Origin: Terebella lapidaria
Taxonomy: Eukaryota > Annelida > Polychaeta > Terebellida > Terebellidae
Assembly (NCBI GenBank): GCA_949152475.1
Contig: CASCJZ010000009.1
Coordinates: 124,001 to 188,000 of the forward strand
Length of the DNA stretch: 64,000 bases
Direction: 5' to 3'
Under the pieces are notes generated by a model. The model had not been told where the DNA came from. It did no database searches and saw only the letters and a program-made list of their open reading frames with translations. Both the position numbers and the translations under genes were made by a program. This document shows positions 1-12,824 of this stretch, in pieces (positions within the stretch are counted from its first letter, which is position 1; the number at the start of each line of letters is the position of its first letter).

Positions 1-795
1 TGATATTAGAGACGGTACATGTGCACAGGGGGTAATCGTTTCCACATCTTATTGAGTTGTAAACGGGCTGACGAACAGATTTACCCCAGGTCTCTTTAAG
101 TCTTGATATCTCAGCGAGTTTTCAAGTTATTTTGAACATGAAAAGTGCACCTTAAACTAGAAATAACACCGCATTTTTCCACAAAACAGCTTCAAAATTC
201 AATGTTCAATGATTTTTTGAAAATTGGATCCAGAGGAAAAATAAATGTATCCATAAAACCCGGAATCCGGATCCGATCCGGATGAAATTTTGTCAGTTTA
301 TGGACCATGATAGTCCGCCACTTTATAGGAAAAATCAAGCTGAAATATGCTCAATAGACCGAAATATAATATAAAATATAAGTTAAATGGAGTTTTCAAT
401 GTTAAATTCAAATAGCTGTCAAATCCGTAATCCGGGTCCGATCCGGGTCAAAATTATAATGTGTGTATAGGATGTCATTCTACACATGTGACTAAAATTT
501 CAAGAGAATTCATTGAAAATTGAACGAGTTATGAATTTTTGAAAAATCGCCCCATGTTAAAGATAGGGATTTTTCGAGTTTTCAAGAATTTTTGATGACG
601 TCATCAATAAACCGATTTTCTTCAAAAACTTTCGGTGTCCTTCCTGGGTGAATACCTACCTATCAGAAAAATTTGGTGATGCTCGCACTAAAACTGTGGC
701 CTGTAACGTGCAAACAGACAGACAGACAGACAGACAAACAAACAAACAAACGGAACTGACCAACATAGTTGTCGAATTTTCAATTCGTCAACTAA
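1..795 (+). repeat. Type A monomer, 5'-truncated by the window edge
   Basis: This is the last 795 bp of a 1068-bp tandem monomer, cut by the window start. It shows the order of the 3' half: a 19-bp palindrome of CCGGATC type at 265-283, a second CCGGGTC direct repeat near 430-450, a TGACGTCA site near 596-603, the (CAGA)5(CAAA)4 tract at about 715-751, and the terminal palindrome ending GTCAACTAA at 795. The right arm of that palindrome pairs with the left arm with one mismatch. There is no coding potential. Confidence 0.95.
591..606 (+). promoter_or_regulatory. Perfect TGACGTCA palindrome (cAMP-response-element type), once per A/B monomer
   Basis: The context TGATGACGTCATCA extends the palindrome to 14 bp. 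TGACGTCA is the consensus CREB/ATF site. It recurs in every A and B monomer and, in other contexts, in the bodies of all other element families here. Binding is not shown. Confidence 0.5.
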
Positions 796-907
796 TAAAG
801 CTCCGCAAGTAGAAGAGACCCTGCGTATATCCGTTTCATGTACAGGATCTTTGGTTTTTAGATGAATGGTGCTCCCTACGCATTTTCGTAAATGTCGATA
901 GTGCTGA

Positions 908-914
908 TATAAAA
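908..914 (+). promoter_or_regulatory. TATA-like box in the type A monomer (recurs every 1068 bp)
   Basis: TATAAAA lies 38 bp upstream of the conserved GTTTTAGGC string. Type D has ATATAAGG and type B AAATAAAAG at the same place, each followed by GAGCC- or GATCC-like sequence and then TGTATTTA. The fixed position before a conserved block is what a transcription start would look like. There is no experimental support. Confidence 0.35.
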
Positions 915-1095
915 GAGCCCCTGGCTCGCCAGAGATTGTATTTAAACAAGAGTTTTAGGCTTTGTTATATCACTTGTGCATTACTGAGTTAGAAAACCAC
1001 AGAAATGTTGCTTTAGATCAGTATTCAGATGCATACAAGGTATATTGTATTACTACGCGACCGAGTGTTGATATTAGAGACGGTACATGTGCACA

Positions 1096-1156
1096 GGGGG
1101 TAATCGTTTCCACATCTTATTGAGTTGTAAACGGGCTGACGAACAGATTTACCCCA
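1096..1156 (+). other. Predicted branched nucleic-acid fold in the type A core
   Basis: GGGGT (1097-1101) pairs with ACCCC (1151-1155), and AATC (1102-1105) with GATT (1146-1149), leaving one bulged base at 1150. Directly inside, GTTT (1106-1109) pairs with AAAC (1129-1132). The same order and spacing recur in type C (32861-32921) and type D (43823-43882) with changed bases. The second inner hairpin, clear in C and D, is weak in A. Confidence 0.55.
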
Positions 1157-4100
1157 GGTCTCTTTAAGTCTTGATATCTCAGCGAGTTTTCAAGTTATTT
1201 TGAACATGAAAAGTGCACCTTAAACTAGAAATAACACCGCATTTTTCCACAAAACAGCTTCAAAATTCAATGTTCAATGATTTTTTGAAAATTGGATCCA
1301 GAGGAAAAATAAATGTATCCATAAAACCCGGAATCCGGATCCGATCCGGATGAAATTTTGTCAGTTTATGGACCATGATAGTCCGCCACTTTATAGGAAA
1401 AATCAAGCTGAAATATGCTCAATAGACCGAAATATAATATAAAATATAAGTTAAATGGAGTTTTCAATGTTAAATTCAAATAGCTGTCAAATCCGTAATC
1501 CGGGTCCGATCCGGGTCAAAATTATAATGTGTGTATAGGATGTCATTCTACACATGTGACTAAAATTTCAAGAGAATTCATTGAAAATTGAACGAGTTAT
1601 GAATTTTTGAAAAATCGCCCCATGTTAAAGATAGGGATTTTTCGAGTTTTCAAGAATTTTTGATGACGTCATCAATAAACCGATTTTCTTCAAAAACTTT
1701 CGGTGTCCTTCCTGGGTGAATACCTACCTATCAGAAAAATTTGGTGATGCTCGCACTAAAACTGTGGCCTGTAACGTGCAAACAGACAGACAGACAGACA
1801 GACAAACAAACAAACAAACGGAACTGACCAACATAGTTGTCGAATTTTCAATTCGTCAACTAATAAAGCTCCGCAAGTAGAAGAGACCCTGCGTATATCC
1901 GTTTCATGTACAGGATCTTTGGTTTTTAGATGAATGGTGCTCCCTACGCATTTTCGTAAATGTCGATAGTGCTGATATAAAAGAGCCCCTGGCTCGCCAG
2001 AGATTGTATTTAAACAAGAGTTTTAGGCTTTGTTATATCACTTGTGCATTACTGAGTTAGAAAACCACAGAAATGTTGCTTTAGATCAGTATTCAGATGC
2101 ATACAAGGTATATTGTATTACTACGCGACCGAGTGTTGATATTAGAGACGGTACATGTGCACAGGGGGTAATCGTTTCCACATCTTATTGAGTTGTAAAC
2201 GGGCTGACGAACAGATTTACCCCAGGTCTCTTTAAGTCTTGATATCTCAGCGAGTTTTCAAGTTATTTTGAACATGAAAAGTGCACCTTAAACTAGAAAT
2301 AACACCGCATTTTTCCACAAAACAGCTTCAAAATTCAATGTTCAATGATTTTTTGAAAATTGGATCCAGAGGAAAAATAAATGTATCCATAAAACCCGGA
2401 ATCCGGATCCGATCCGGATGAAATTTTGTCAGTTTATGGACCATGATAGTCCGCCACTTTATAGGAAAAATCAAGCTGAAATATGCTCAATAGACCGAAA
2501 TATAATATAAAATATAAGTTAAATGGAGTTTTCAATGTTAAATTCAAATAGCTGTCAAATCCGTAATCCGGGTCCGATCCGGGTCAAAATTATAATGTGT
2601 GTATAGGATGTCATTCTACACATGTGACTAAAATTTCAAGAGAATTCATTGAAAATTGAACGAGTTATGAATTTTTGAAAAATCGCCCCATGTTAAAGAT
2701 AGGGATTTTTCGAGTTTTCAAGAATTTTTGATGACGTCATCAATAAACCGATTTTCTTCAAAAACTTTCGGTGTCCTTCCTGGGTGAATACCTACCTATC
2801 AGAAAAATTTGGTGATGCTCGCACTAAAACTGTGGCCTGTAACGTGCAAACAGACAGACAGACAGACAGACAAACAAACAAACAAACGGAACTGACCAAC
2901 ATAGTTGTCGAATTTTCAATTCGTCAACTAATAAAGCTCCGCAAGTAGAAGAGACCCTGCGTATATCCGTTTCATGTACAGGATCTTTGGTTTTTAGATG
3001 AATGGTGCTCCCTACGCATTTTCGTAAATGTCGATAGTGCTGATATAAAAGAGCCCCTGGCTCGCCAGAGATTGTATTTAAACAAGAGTTTTAGGCTTTG
3101 TTATATCACTTGTGCATTACTGAGTTAGAAAACCACAGAAATGTTGCTTTAGATCAGTATTCAGATGCATACAAGGTATATTGTATTACTACGCGACCGA
3201 GTGTTGATATTAGAGACGGTACATGTGCACAGGGGGTAATCGTTTCCACATCTTATTGAGTTGTAAACGGGCTGACGAACAGATTTACCCCAGGTCTCTT
3301 TAAGTCTTGATATCTCAGCGAGTTTTCAAGTTATTTTGAACATGAAAAGTGCACCTTAAACTAGAAATAACACCGCATTTTTCCACAAAACAGCTTCAAA
3401 ATTCAATGTTCAATGATTTTTTGAAAATTGGATCCAGAGGAAAAATAAATGTATCCATAAAACCCGGAATCCGGATCCGATCCGGATGAAATTTTGTCAG
3501 TTTATGGACCATGATAGTCCGCCACTTTATAGGAAAAATCAAGCTGAAATATGCTCAATAGACCGAAATATAATATAAAATATAAGTTAAATGGAGTTTT
3601 CAATGTTAAATTCAAATAGCTGTCAAATCCGTAATCCGGGTCCGATCCGGGTCAAAATTATAATGTGTGTATAGGATGTCATTCTACACATGTGACTAAA
3701 ATTTCAAGAGAATTCATTGAAAATTGAACGAGTTATGAATTTTTGAAAAATCGCCCCATGTTAAAGATAGGGATTTTTCGAGTTTTCAAGAATTTTTGAT
3801 GACGTCATCAATAAACCGATTTTCTTCAAAAACTTTCGGTGTCCTTCCTGGGTGAATACCTACCTATCAGAAAAATTTGGTGATGCTCGCACTAAAACTG
3901 TGGCCTGTAACGTGCAAACAGACAGACAGACAGACAGACAAACAAACAAACAAACGGAACTGACCAACATAGTTGTCGAATTTTCAATTCGTCAACTAAT
4001 AAAGCTCCGCAAGTAGAAGAGACCCTGCGTATATCCGTTTCATGTACAGGATCTTTGGTTTTTAGATGAATGGTGCTCCCTACGCATTTTCGTAAATGTC

Positions 4101-7100
4101 GATAGTGCTGATATAAAAGAGCCCCTGGCTCGCCAGAGATTGTATTTAAACAAGAGTTTTAGGCTTTGTTATATCACTTGTGCATTACTGAGTTAGAAAA
4201 CCACAGAAATGTTGCTTTAGATCAGTATTCAGATGCATACAAGGTATATTGTATTACTACGCGACCGAGTGTTGATATTAGAGACGGTACATGTGCACAG
4301 GGGGTAATCGTTTCCACATCTTATTGAGTTGTAAACGGGCTGACGAACAGATTTACCCCAGGTCTCTTTAAGTCTTGATATCTCAGCGAGTTTTCAAGTT
4401 ATTTTGAACATGAAAAGTGCACCTTAAACTAGAAATAACACCGCATTTTTCCACAAAACAGCTTCAAAATTCAATGTTCAATGATTTTTTGAAAATTGGA
4501 TCCAGAGGAAAAATAAATGTATCCATAAAACCCGGAATCCGGATCCGATCCGGATGAAATTTTGTCAGTTTATGGACCATGATAGTCCGCCACTTTATAG
4601 GAAAAATCAAGCTGAAATATGCTCAATAGACCGAAATATAATATAAAATATAAGTTAAATGGAGTTTTCAATGTTAAATTCAAATAGCTGTCAAATCCGT
4701 AATCCGGGTCCGATCCGGGTCAAAATTATAATGTGTGTATAGGATGTCATTCTACACATGTGACTAAAATTTCAAGAGAATTCATTGAAAATTGAACGAG
4801 TTATGAATTTTTGAAAAATCGCCCCATGTTAAAGATAGGGATTTTTCGAGTTTTCAAGAATTTTTGATGACGTCATCAATAAACCGATTTTCTTCAAAAA
4901 CTTTCGGTGTCCTTCCTGGGTGAATACCTACCTATCAGAAAAATTTGGTGATGCTCGCACTAAAACTGTGGCCTGTAACGTGCAAACAGACAGACAGACA
5001 GACAGACAAACAAACAAACAAACGGAACTGACCAACATAGTTGTCGAATTTTCAATTCGTCAACTAATAAAGCTCCGCAAGTAGAAGAGACCCTGCGTAT
5101 ATCCGTTTCATGTACAGGATCTTTGGTTTTTAGATGAATGGTGCTCCCTACGCATTTTCGTAAATGTCGATAGTGCTGATATAAAAGAGCCCCTGGCTCG
5201 CCAGAGATTGTATTTAAACAAGAGTTTTAGGCTTTGTTATATCACTTGTGCATTACTGAGTTAGAAAACCACAGAAATGTTGCTTTAGATCAGTATTCAG
5301 ATGCATACAAGGTATATTGTATTACTACGCGACCGAGTGTTGATATTAGAGACGGTACATGTGCACAGGGGGTAATCGTTTCCACATCTTATTGAGTTGT
5401 AAACGGGCTGACGAACAGATTTACCCCAGGTCTCTTTAAGTCTTGATATCTCAGCGAGTTTTCAAGTTATTTTGAACATGAAAAGTGCACCTTAAACTAG
5501 AAATAACACCGCATTTTTCCACAAAACAGCTTCAAAATTCAATGTTCAATGATTTTTTGAAAATTGGATCCAGAGGAAAAATAAATGTATCCATAAAACC
5601 CGGAATCCGGATCCGATCCGGATGAAATTTTGTCAGTTTATGGACCATGATAGTCCGCCACTTTATAGGAAAAATCAAGCTGAAATATGCTCAATAGACC
5701 GAAATATAATATAAAATATAAGTTAAATGGAGTTTTCAATGTTAAATTCAAATAGCTGTCAAATCCGTAATCCGGGTCCGATCCGGGTCAAAATTATAAT
5801 GTGTGTATAGGATGTCATTCTACACATGTGACTAAAATTTCAAGAGAATTCATTGAAAATTGAACGAGTTATGAATTTTTGAAAAATCGCCCCATGTTAA
5901 AGATAGGGATTTTTCGAGTTTTCAAGAATTTTTGATGACGTCATCAATAAACCGATTTTCTTCAAAAACTTTCGGTGTCCTTCCTGGGTGAATACCTACC
6001 TATCAGAAAAATTTGGTGATGCTCGCACTAAAACTGTGGCCTGTAACGTGCAAACAGACAGACAGACAGACAGACAAACAAACAAACAAACGGAACTGAC
6101 CAACATAGTTGTCGAATTTTCAATTCGTCAACTAATAAAGCTCCGCAAGTAGAAGAGACCCTGCGTATATCCGTTTCATGTACAGGATCTTTGGTTTTTA
6201 GATGAATGGTGCTCCCTACGCATTTTCGTAAATGTCGATAGTGCTGATATAAAAGAGCCCCTGGCTCGCCAGAGATTGTATTTAAACAAGAGTTTTAGGC
6301 TTTGTTATATCACTTGTGCATTACTGAGTTAGAAAACCACAGAAATGTTGCTTTAGATCAGTATTCAGATGCATACAAGGTATATTGTATTACTACGCGA
6401 CCGAGTGTTGATATTAGAGACGGTACATGTGCACAGGGGGTAATCGTTTCCACATCTTATTGAGTTGTAAACGGGCTGACGAACAGATTTACCCCAGGTC
6501 TCTTTAAGTCTTGATATCTCAGCGAGTTTTCAAGTTATTTTGAACATGAAAAGTGCACCTTAAACTAGAAATAACACCGCATTTTTCCACAAAACAGCTT
6601 CAAAATTCAATGTTCAATGATTTTTTGAAAATTGGATCCAGAGGAAAAATAAATGTATCCATAAAACCCGGAATCCGGATCCGATCCGGATGAAATTTTG
6701 TCAGTTTATGGACCATGATAGTCCGCCACTTTATAGGAAAAATCAAGCTGAAATATGCTCAATAGACCGAAATATAATATAAAATATAAGTTAAATGGAG
6801 TTTTCAATGTTAAATTCAAATAGCTGTCAAATCCGTAATCCGGGTCCGATCCGGGTCAAAATTATAATGTGTGTATAGGATGTCATTCTACACATGTGAC
6901 TAAAATTTCAAGAGAATTCATTGAAAATTGAACGAGTTATGAATTTTTGAAAAATCGCCCCATGTTAAAGATAGGGATTTTTCGAGTTTTCAAGAATTTT
7001 TGATGACGTCATCAATAAACCGATTTTCTTCAAAAACTTTCGGTGTCCTTCCTGGGTGAATACCTACCTATCAGAAAAATTTGGTGATGCTCGCACTAAA

Positions 7101-10100
7101 ACTGTGGCCTGTAACGTGCAAACAGACAGACAGACAGACAGACAAACAAACAAACAAACGGAACTGACCAACATAGTTGTCGAATTTTCAATTCGTCAAC
7201 TAATAAAGCTCCGCAAGTAGAAGAGACCCTGCGTATATCCGTTTCATGTACAGGATCTTTGGTTTTTAGATGAATGGTGCTCCCTACGCATTTTCGTAAA
7301 TGTCGATAGTGCTGATATAAAAGAGCCCCTGGCTCGCCAGAGATTGTATTTAAACAAGAGTTTTAGGCTTTGTTATATCACTTGTGCATTACTGAGTTAG
7401 AAAACCACAGAAATGTTGCTTTAGATCAGTATTCAGATGCATACAAGGTATATTGTATTACTACGCGACCGAGTGTTGATATTAGAGACGGTACATGTGC
7501 ACAGGGGGTAATCGTTTCCACATCTTATTGAGTTGTAAACGGGCTGACGAACAGATTTACCCCAGGTCTCTTTAAGTCTTGATATCTCAGCGAGTTTTCA
7601 AGTTATTTTGAACATGAAAAGTGCACCTTAAACTAGAAATAACACCGCATTTTTCCACAAAACAGCTTCAAAATTCAATGTTCAATGATTTTTTGAAAAT
7701 TGGATCCAGAGGAAAAATAAATGTATCCATAAAACCCGGAATCCGGATCCGATCCGGATGAAATTTTGTCAGTTTATGGACCATGATAGTCCGCCACTTT
7801 ATAGGAAAAATCAAGCTGAAATATGCTCAATAGACCGAAATATAATATAAAATATAAGTTAAATGGAGTTTTCAATGTTAAATTCAAATAGCTGTCAAAT
7901 CCGTAATCCGGGTCCGATCCGGGTCAAAATTATAATGTGTGTATAGGATGTCATTCTACACATGTGACTAAAATTTCAAGAGAATTCATTGAAAATTGAA
8001 CGAGTTATGAATTTTTGAAAAATCGCCCCATGTTAAAGATAGGGATTTTTCGAGTTTTCAAGAATTTTTGATGACGTCATCAATAAACCGATTTTCTTCA
8101 AAAACTTTCGGTGTCCTTCCTGGGTGAATACCTACCTATCAGAAAAATTTGGTGATGCTCGCACTAAAACTGTGGCCTGTAACGTGCAAACAGACAGACA
8201 GACAGACAGACAAACAAACAAACAAACGGAACTGACCAACATAGTTGTCGAATTTTCAATTCGTCAACTAATAAAGCTCCGCAAGTAGAAGAGACCCTGC
8301 GTATATCCGTTTCATGTACAGGATCTTTGGTTTTTAGATGAATGGTGCTCCCTACGCATTTTCGTAAATGTCGATAGTGCTGATATAAAAGAGCCCCTGG
8401 CTCGCCAGAGATTGTATTTAAACAAGAGTTTTAGGCTTTGTTATATCACTTGTGCATTACTGAGTTAGAAAACCACAGAAATGTTGCTTTAGATCAGTAT
8501 TCAGATGCATACAAGGTATATTGTATTACTACGCGACCGAGTGTTGATATTAGAGACGGTACATGTGCACAGGGGGTAATCGTTTCCACATCTTATTGAG
8601 TTGTAAACGGGCTGACGAACAGATTTACCCCAGGTCTCTTTAAGTCTTGATATCTCAGCGAGTTTTCAAGTTATTTTGAACATGAAAAGTGCACCTTAAA
8701 CTAGAAATAACACCGCATTTTTCCACAAAACAGCTTCAAAATTCAATGTTCAATGATTTTTTGAAAATTGGATCCAGAGGAAAAATAAATGTATCCATAA
8801 AACCCGGAATCCGGATCCGATCCGGATGAAATTTTGTCAGTTTATGGACCATGATAGTCCGCCACTTTATAGGAAAAATCAAGCTGAAATATGCTCAATA
8901 GACCGAAATATAATATAAAATATAAGTTAAATGGAGTTTTCAATGTTAAATTCAAATAGCTGTCAAATCCGTAATCCGGGTCCGATCCGGGTCAAAATTA
9001 TAATGTGTGTATAGGATGTCATTCTACACATGTGACTAAAATTTCAAGAGAATTCATTGAAAATTGAACGAGTTATGAATTTTTGAAAAATCGCCCCATG
9101 TTAAAGATAGGGATTTTTCGAGTTTTCAAGAATTTTTGATGACGTCATCAATAAACCGATTTTCTTCAAAAACTTTCGGTGTCCTTCCTGGGTGAATACC
9201 TACCTATCAGAAAAATTTGGTGATGCTCGCACTAAAACTGTGGCCTGTAACGTGCAAACAGACAGACAGACAGACAGACAAACAAACAAACAAACGGAAC
9301 TGACCAACATAGTTGTCGAATTTTCAATTCGTCAACTAATAAAGCTCCGCAAGTAGAAGAGACCCTGCGTATATCCGTTTCATGTACAGGATCTTTGGTT
9401 TTTAGATGAATGGTGCTCCCTACGCATTTTCGTAAATGTCGATAGTGCTGATATAAAAGAGCCCCTGGCTCGCCAGAGATTGTATTTAAACAAGAGTTTT
9501 AGGCTTTGTTATATCACTTGTGCATTACTGAGTTAGAAAACCACAGAAATGTTGCTTTAGATCAGTATTCAGATGCATACAAGGTATATTGTATTACTAC
9601 GCGACCGAGTGTTGATATTAGAGACGGTACATGTGCACAGGGGGTAATCGTTTCCACATCTTATTGAGTTGTAAACGGGCTGACGAACAGATTTACCCCA
9701 GGTCTCTTTAAGTCTTGATATCTCAGCGAGTTTTCAAGTTATTTTGAACATGAAAAGTGCACCTTAAACTAGAAATAACACCGCATTTTTCCACAAAACA
9801 GCTTCAAAATTCAATGTTCAATGATTTTTTGAAAATTGGATCCAGAGGAAAAATAAATGTATCCATAAAACCCGGAATCCGGATCCGATCCGGATGAAAT
9901 TTTGTCAGTTTATGGACCATGATAGTCCGCCACTTTATAGGAAAAATCAAGCTGAAATATGCTCAATAGACCGAAATATAATATAAAATATAAGTTAAAT
10001 GGAGTTTTCAATGTTAAATTCAAATAGCTGTCAAATCCGTAATCCGGGTCCGATCCGGGTCAAAATTATAATGTGTGTATAGGATGTCATTCTACACATG

Positions 10101-11599
10101 TGACTAAAATTTCAAGAGAATTCATTGAAAATTGAACGAGTTATGAATTTTTGAAAAATCGCCCCATGTTAAAGATAGGGATTTTTCGAGTTTTCAAGAA
10201 TTTTTGATGACGTCATCAATAAACCGATTTTCTTCAAAAACTTTCGGTGTCCTTCCTGGGTGAATACCTACCTATCAGAAAAATTTGGTGATGCTCGCAC
10301 TAAAACTGTGGCCTGTAACGTGCAAACAGACAGACAGACAGACAGACAAACAAACAAACAAACGGAACTGACCAACATAGTTGTCGAATTTTCAATTCGT
10401 CAACTAATAAAGCTCCGCAAGTAGAAGAGACCCTGCGTATATCCGTTTCATGTACAGGATCTTTGGTTTTTAGATGAATGGTGCTCCCTACGCATTTTCG
10501 TAAATGTCGATAGTGCTGATATAAAAGAGCCCCTGGCTCGCCAGAGATTGTATTTAAACAAGAGTTTTAGGCTTTGTTATATCACTTGTGCATTACTGAG
10601 TTAGAAAACCACAGAAATGTTGCTTTAGATCAGTATTCAGATGCATACAAGGTATATTGTATTACTACGCGACCGAGTGTTGATATTAGAGACGGTACAT
10701 GTGCACAGGGGGTAATCGTTTCCACATCTTATTGAGTTGTAAACGGGCTGACGAACAGATTTACCCCAGGTCTCTTTAAGTCTTGATATCTCAGCGAGTT
10801 TTCAAGTTATTTTGAACATGAAAAGTGCACCTTAAACTAGAAATAACACCGCATTTTTCCACAAAACAGCTTCAAAATTCAATGTTCAATGATTTTTTGA
10901 AAATTGGATCCAGAGGAAAAATAAATGTATCCATAAAACCCGGAATCCGGATCCGATCCGGATGAAATTTTGTCAGTTTATGGACCATGATAGTCCGCCA
11001 CTTTATAGGAAAAATCAAGCTGAAATATGCTCAATAGACCGAAATATAATATAAAATATAAGTTAAATGGAGTTTTCAATGTTAAATTCAAATAGCTGTC
11101 AAATCCGTAATCCGGGTCCGATCCGGGTCAAAATTATAATGTGTGTATAGGATGTCATTCTACACATGTGACTAAAATTTCAAGAGAATTCATTGAAAAT
11201 TGAACGAGTTATGAATTTTTGAAAAATCGCCCCATGTTAAAGATAGGGATTTTTCGAGTTTTCAAGAATTTTTGATGACGTCATCAATAAACCGATTTTC
11301 TTCAAAAACTTTCGGTGTCCTTCCTGGGTGAATACCTACCTATCAGAAAAATTTGGTGATGCTCGCACTAAAACTGTGGCCTGTAACGTGCAAACAGACA
11401 GACAGACAGACAGACAAACAAACGAGAGCCCCTAGGGCACCCACTTGCCGGAACGCATACTCATGATATTTGACAGGTTTCAATGAATTTGAAATTTCCA
11501 ACTGTATCCTATTCAATATGGTGCACTGATGTTTCCAACTGTATCCTATTCAATATGGTGCACTGAACTTTGTACTCGACCTTGATATTGACTTGTGGC

Positions 11600-11645
11600 G
11601 AACCTCTCAAGGTCAAGGTCAAAGGTCACATTCAAGGTCACTCAT
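11600..11645 (+). promoter_or_regulatory. Nuclear-receptor-type half-site cluster
   Basis: This run contains AAGGTCAAGGTCAAAGG and TCAAGGTCACTC. AGGTCAAAGGTCA is a direct repeat with one-base spacing, the class bound by HNF4/RXR-type receptors. TCAAGGTCA matches the monomeric ERR/SF-1-type site. Similar clusters recur at about 12477-12512, 12615-12642, 34615-34650, 37120-37155, 40875-40912, 41745-41782 and 42935-42972. The match is to consensus only. Confidence 0.4.
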
Positions 11646-12796
11646 GAAAGGCCTTTTAATATGCCACAATATGGCCTTAGTTTGAACTCTCTGCGACGAT
11701 TAGTTCCGAAGTTATGGCCATTTATGTGATTTTGACCTTTCTCTTGACCTTGACCTCGACCTTTGACCTTGAGTCACGAAAATTGTGCATTCTCTGTGTA
11801 TGAAGACATATATTTTACCTGTATAATTCCATCAGAATCGAACAAGGTTTGTGGACACTATGACCATTTGAAAGTTCGAAAAAATTACGTTTATGACGTC
11901 ATTGTGACGTCAATAAACGTCACATCTCAAAACTGATGAGAAAGTATGTACCAGGGAGTCAAGACCTTTCATTTGATATACTACTTGATAGGTTTCAGTT
12001 AGTTTTGAAATTTGACCTTGAAGTTTTCCTCATATGACCTTATTTTCCTGACCAAGTTCAAAGTCAATCATGAAATTGACATATACGCTCGATTGCTATG
12101 TCTCTTCTGAATGATATGGTTCGAATTTCATGAACCTACAACAATTAAAATGGATGTTATTACCGGAAACGTGTTTTTCTGGGATTTCGATGACCTTGAC
12201 CTTGACCTTTGACCTTTGTACTTTAGTTACTAGAGGTCATTACTGTCAATATGCACATCAAGTTTTAAGAGATTCCATACAGTATTGACGATGTTATGGC
12301 CTTTTGAAATTTCGGAAATTTGACGTTTATGACGTCATTGTGACGTCAGTGTACGTCGCAGCGCCGAAAATAAGGTATCACTGCAATCAGGGGGCCAAGA
12401 CCTTTCCAACGATATACTACTCGATATGATTCGCTGACCTTCGTACTTGACCTTGACATTCACCTCATGGCGAACTTCTCAAGGTCAAGGTCAAATGTCA
12501 AGGTCAAGGTCACAGAAGATAGAACTCGAGTTTATCTACAATATGAACTTAATTTGAAGTCTCTAGGACCATTAGAACCGAAGTTATGGCCACTTATGTG
12601 TTTCCGACGTTTTGCTTGACCTTGACCTTGACCTTTGACCTAGACACTCCAAAATAGGACGTTTTTTGGCCATTATCCTAGAGAATATGCACACGAATTT
12701 TTGAAGAATTCAGTGAAGAATTGTGGACGCTAGGGCGCGCACAAACAAACAAACAAACAAACACACACACAAATCCACAAACCAACCGACCAACAT

Positions 12797-12824
12797 ACTT
12801 GCCGGAATTTAAATTCCGGCAAGT
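12797..12824 (+). repeat. 3' terminal palindrome of E1
   Basis: This is a 28-bp perfect inverted repeat with no loop (arms ACTTGCCGGAATTT), followed by AA and then the remaining CAAA tract of the host monomer. It is the 3' end signal in the model used here. Confidence 0.85.

Larger units (their letters stand above)
900..1241 (+). other. Conserved core shared by types A, B, C and D (representative A copy)
   Basis: This block runs from just upstream of TATAAAA (908-914) to AAATAACACCGCA. It can be aligned by eye with the B, C and D cores (for example 32650-33006 and 43612-43967), although the flanks differ. Shared strings include GTTTTAGGCTTTGT, CACTGAGTTAGAAAAC (one change in A), CACAGGGGGTAATCGTTTC, GATATCTC.GCGAGTTTTCAA and AAACTAG.AATAA. 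It has no open frame. Conservation of an apparently non-coding block across otherwise diverged families suggests a structural or transcribed function. That function is inference; the similarity is seen directly. Confidence 0.8.
796..10407 (+). repeat. Tandem array of nine identical-looking 1068-bp type A monomers
   Basis: Monomers start at 796, 1864, 2932, 4000, 5068, 6136, 7204, 8272 and 9340, with a constant spacing of 1068 bp. I saw no difference between copies on reading. Each monomer opens with TAAAGCTCCGCAAGTAG directly after the previous GTCAACTAA. It then has a TATAAAA box (908-914 in the first), a conserved core (about 900-1241), CCGGATC palindromes, TGACGTCA, the CAGA/CAAA tract and the 3' palindrome. 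The monomers lack the hairpin-plus-subterminal-repeat 5' end seen in isolated elements. This is satellite-like DNA built from a rolling-circle-type element; the near-zero divergence implies recent amplification or homogenisation. Confidence 0.95.

Noticed and set aside
11931-11945. CTGATGAGAAAG as a hammerhead ribozyme core (also near 42390)
   Set aside because: CTGATGA and GAAA are directly adjacent with no stem II, and the related copy at 41197 does not keep the string.
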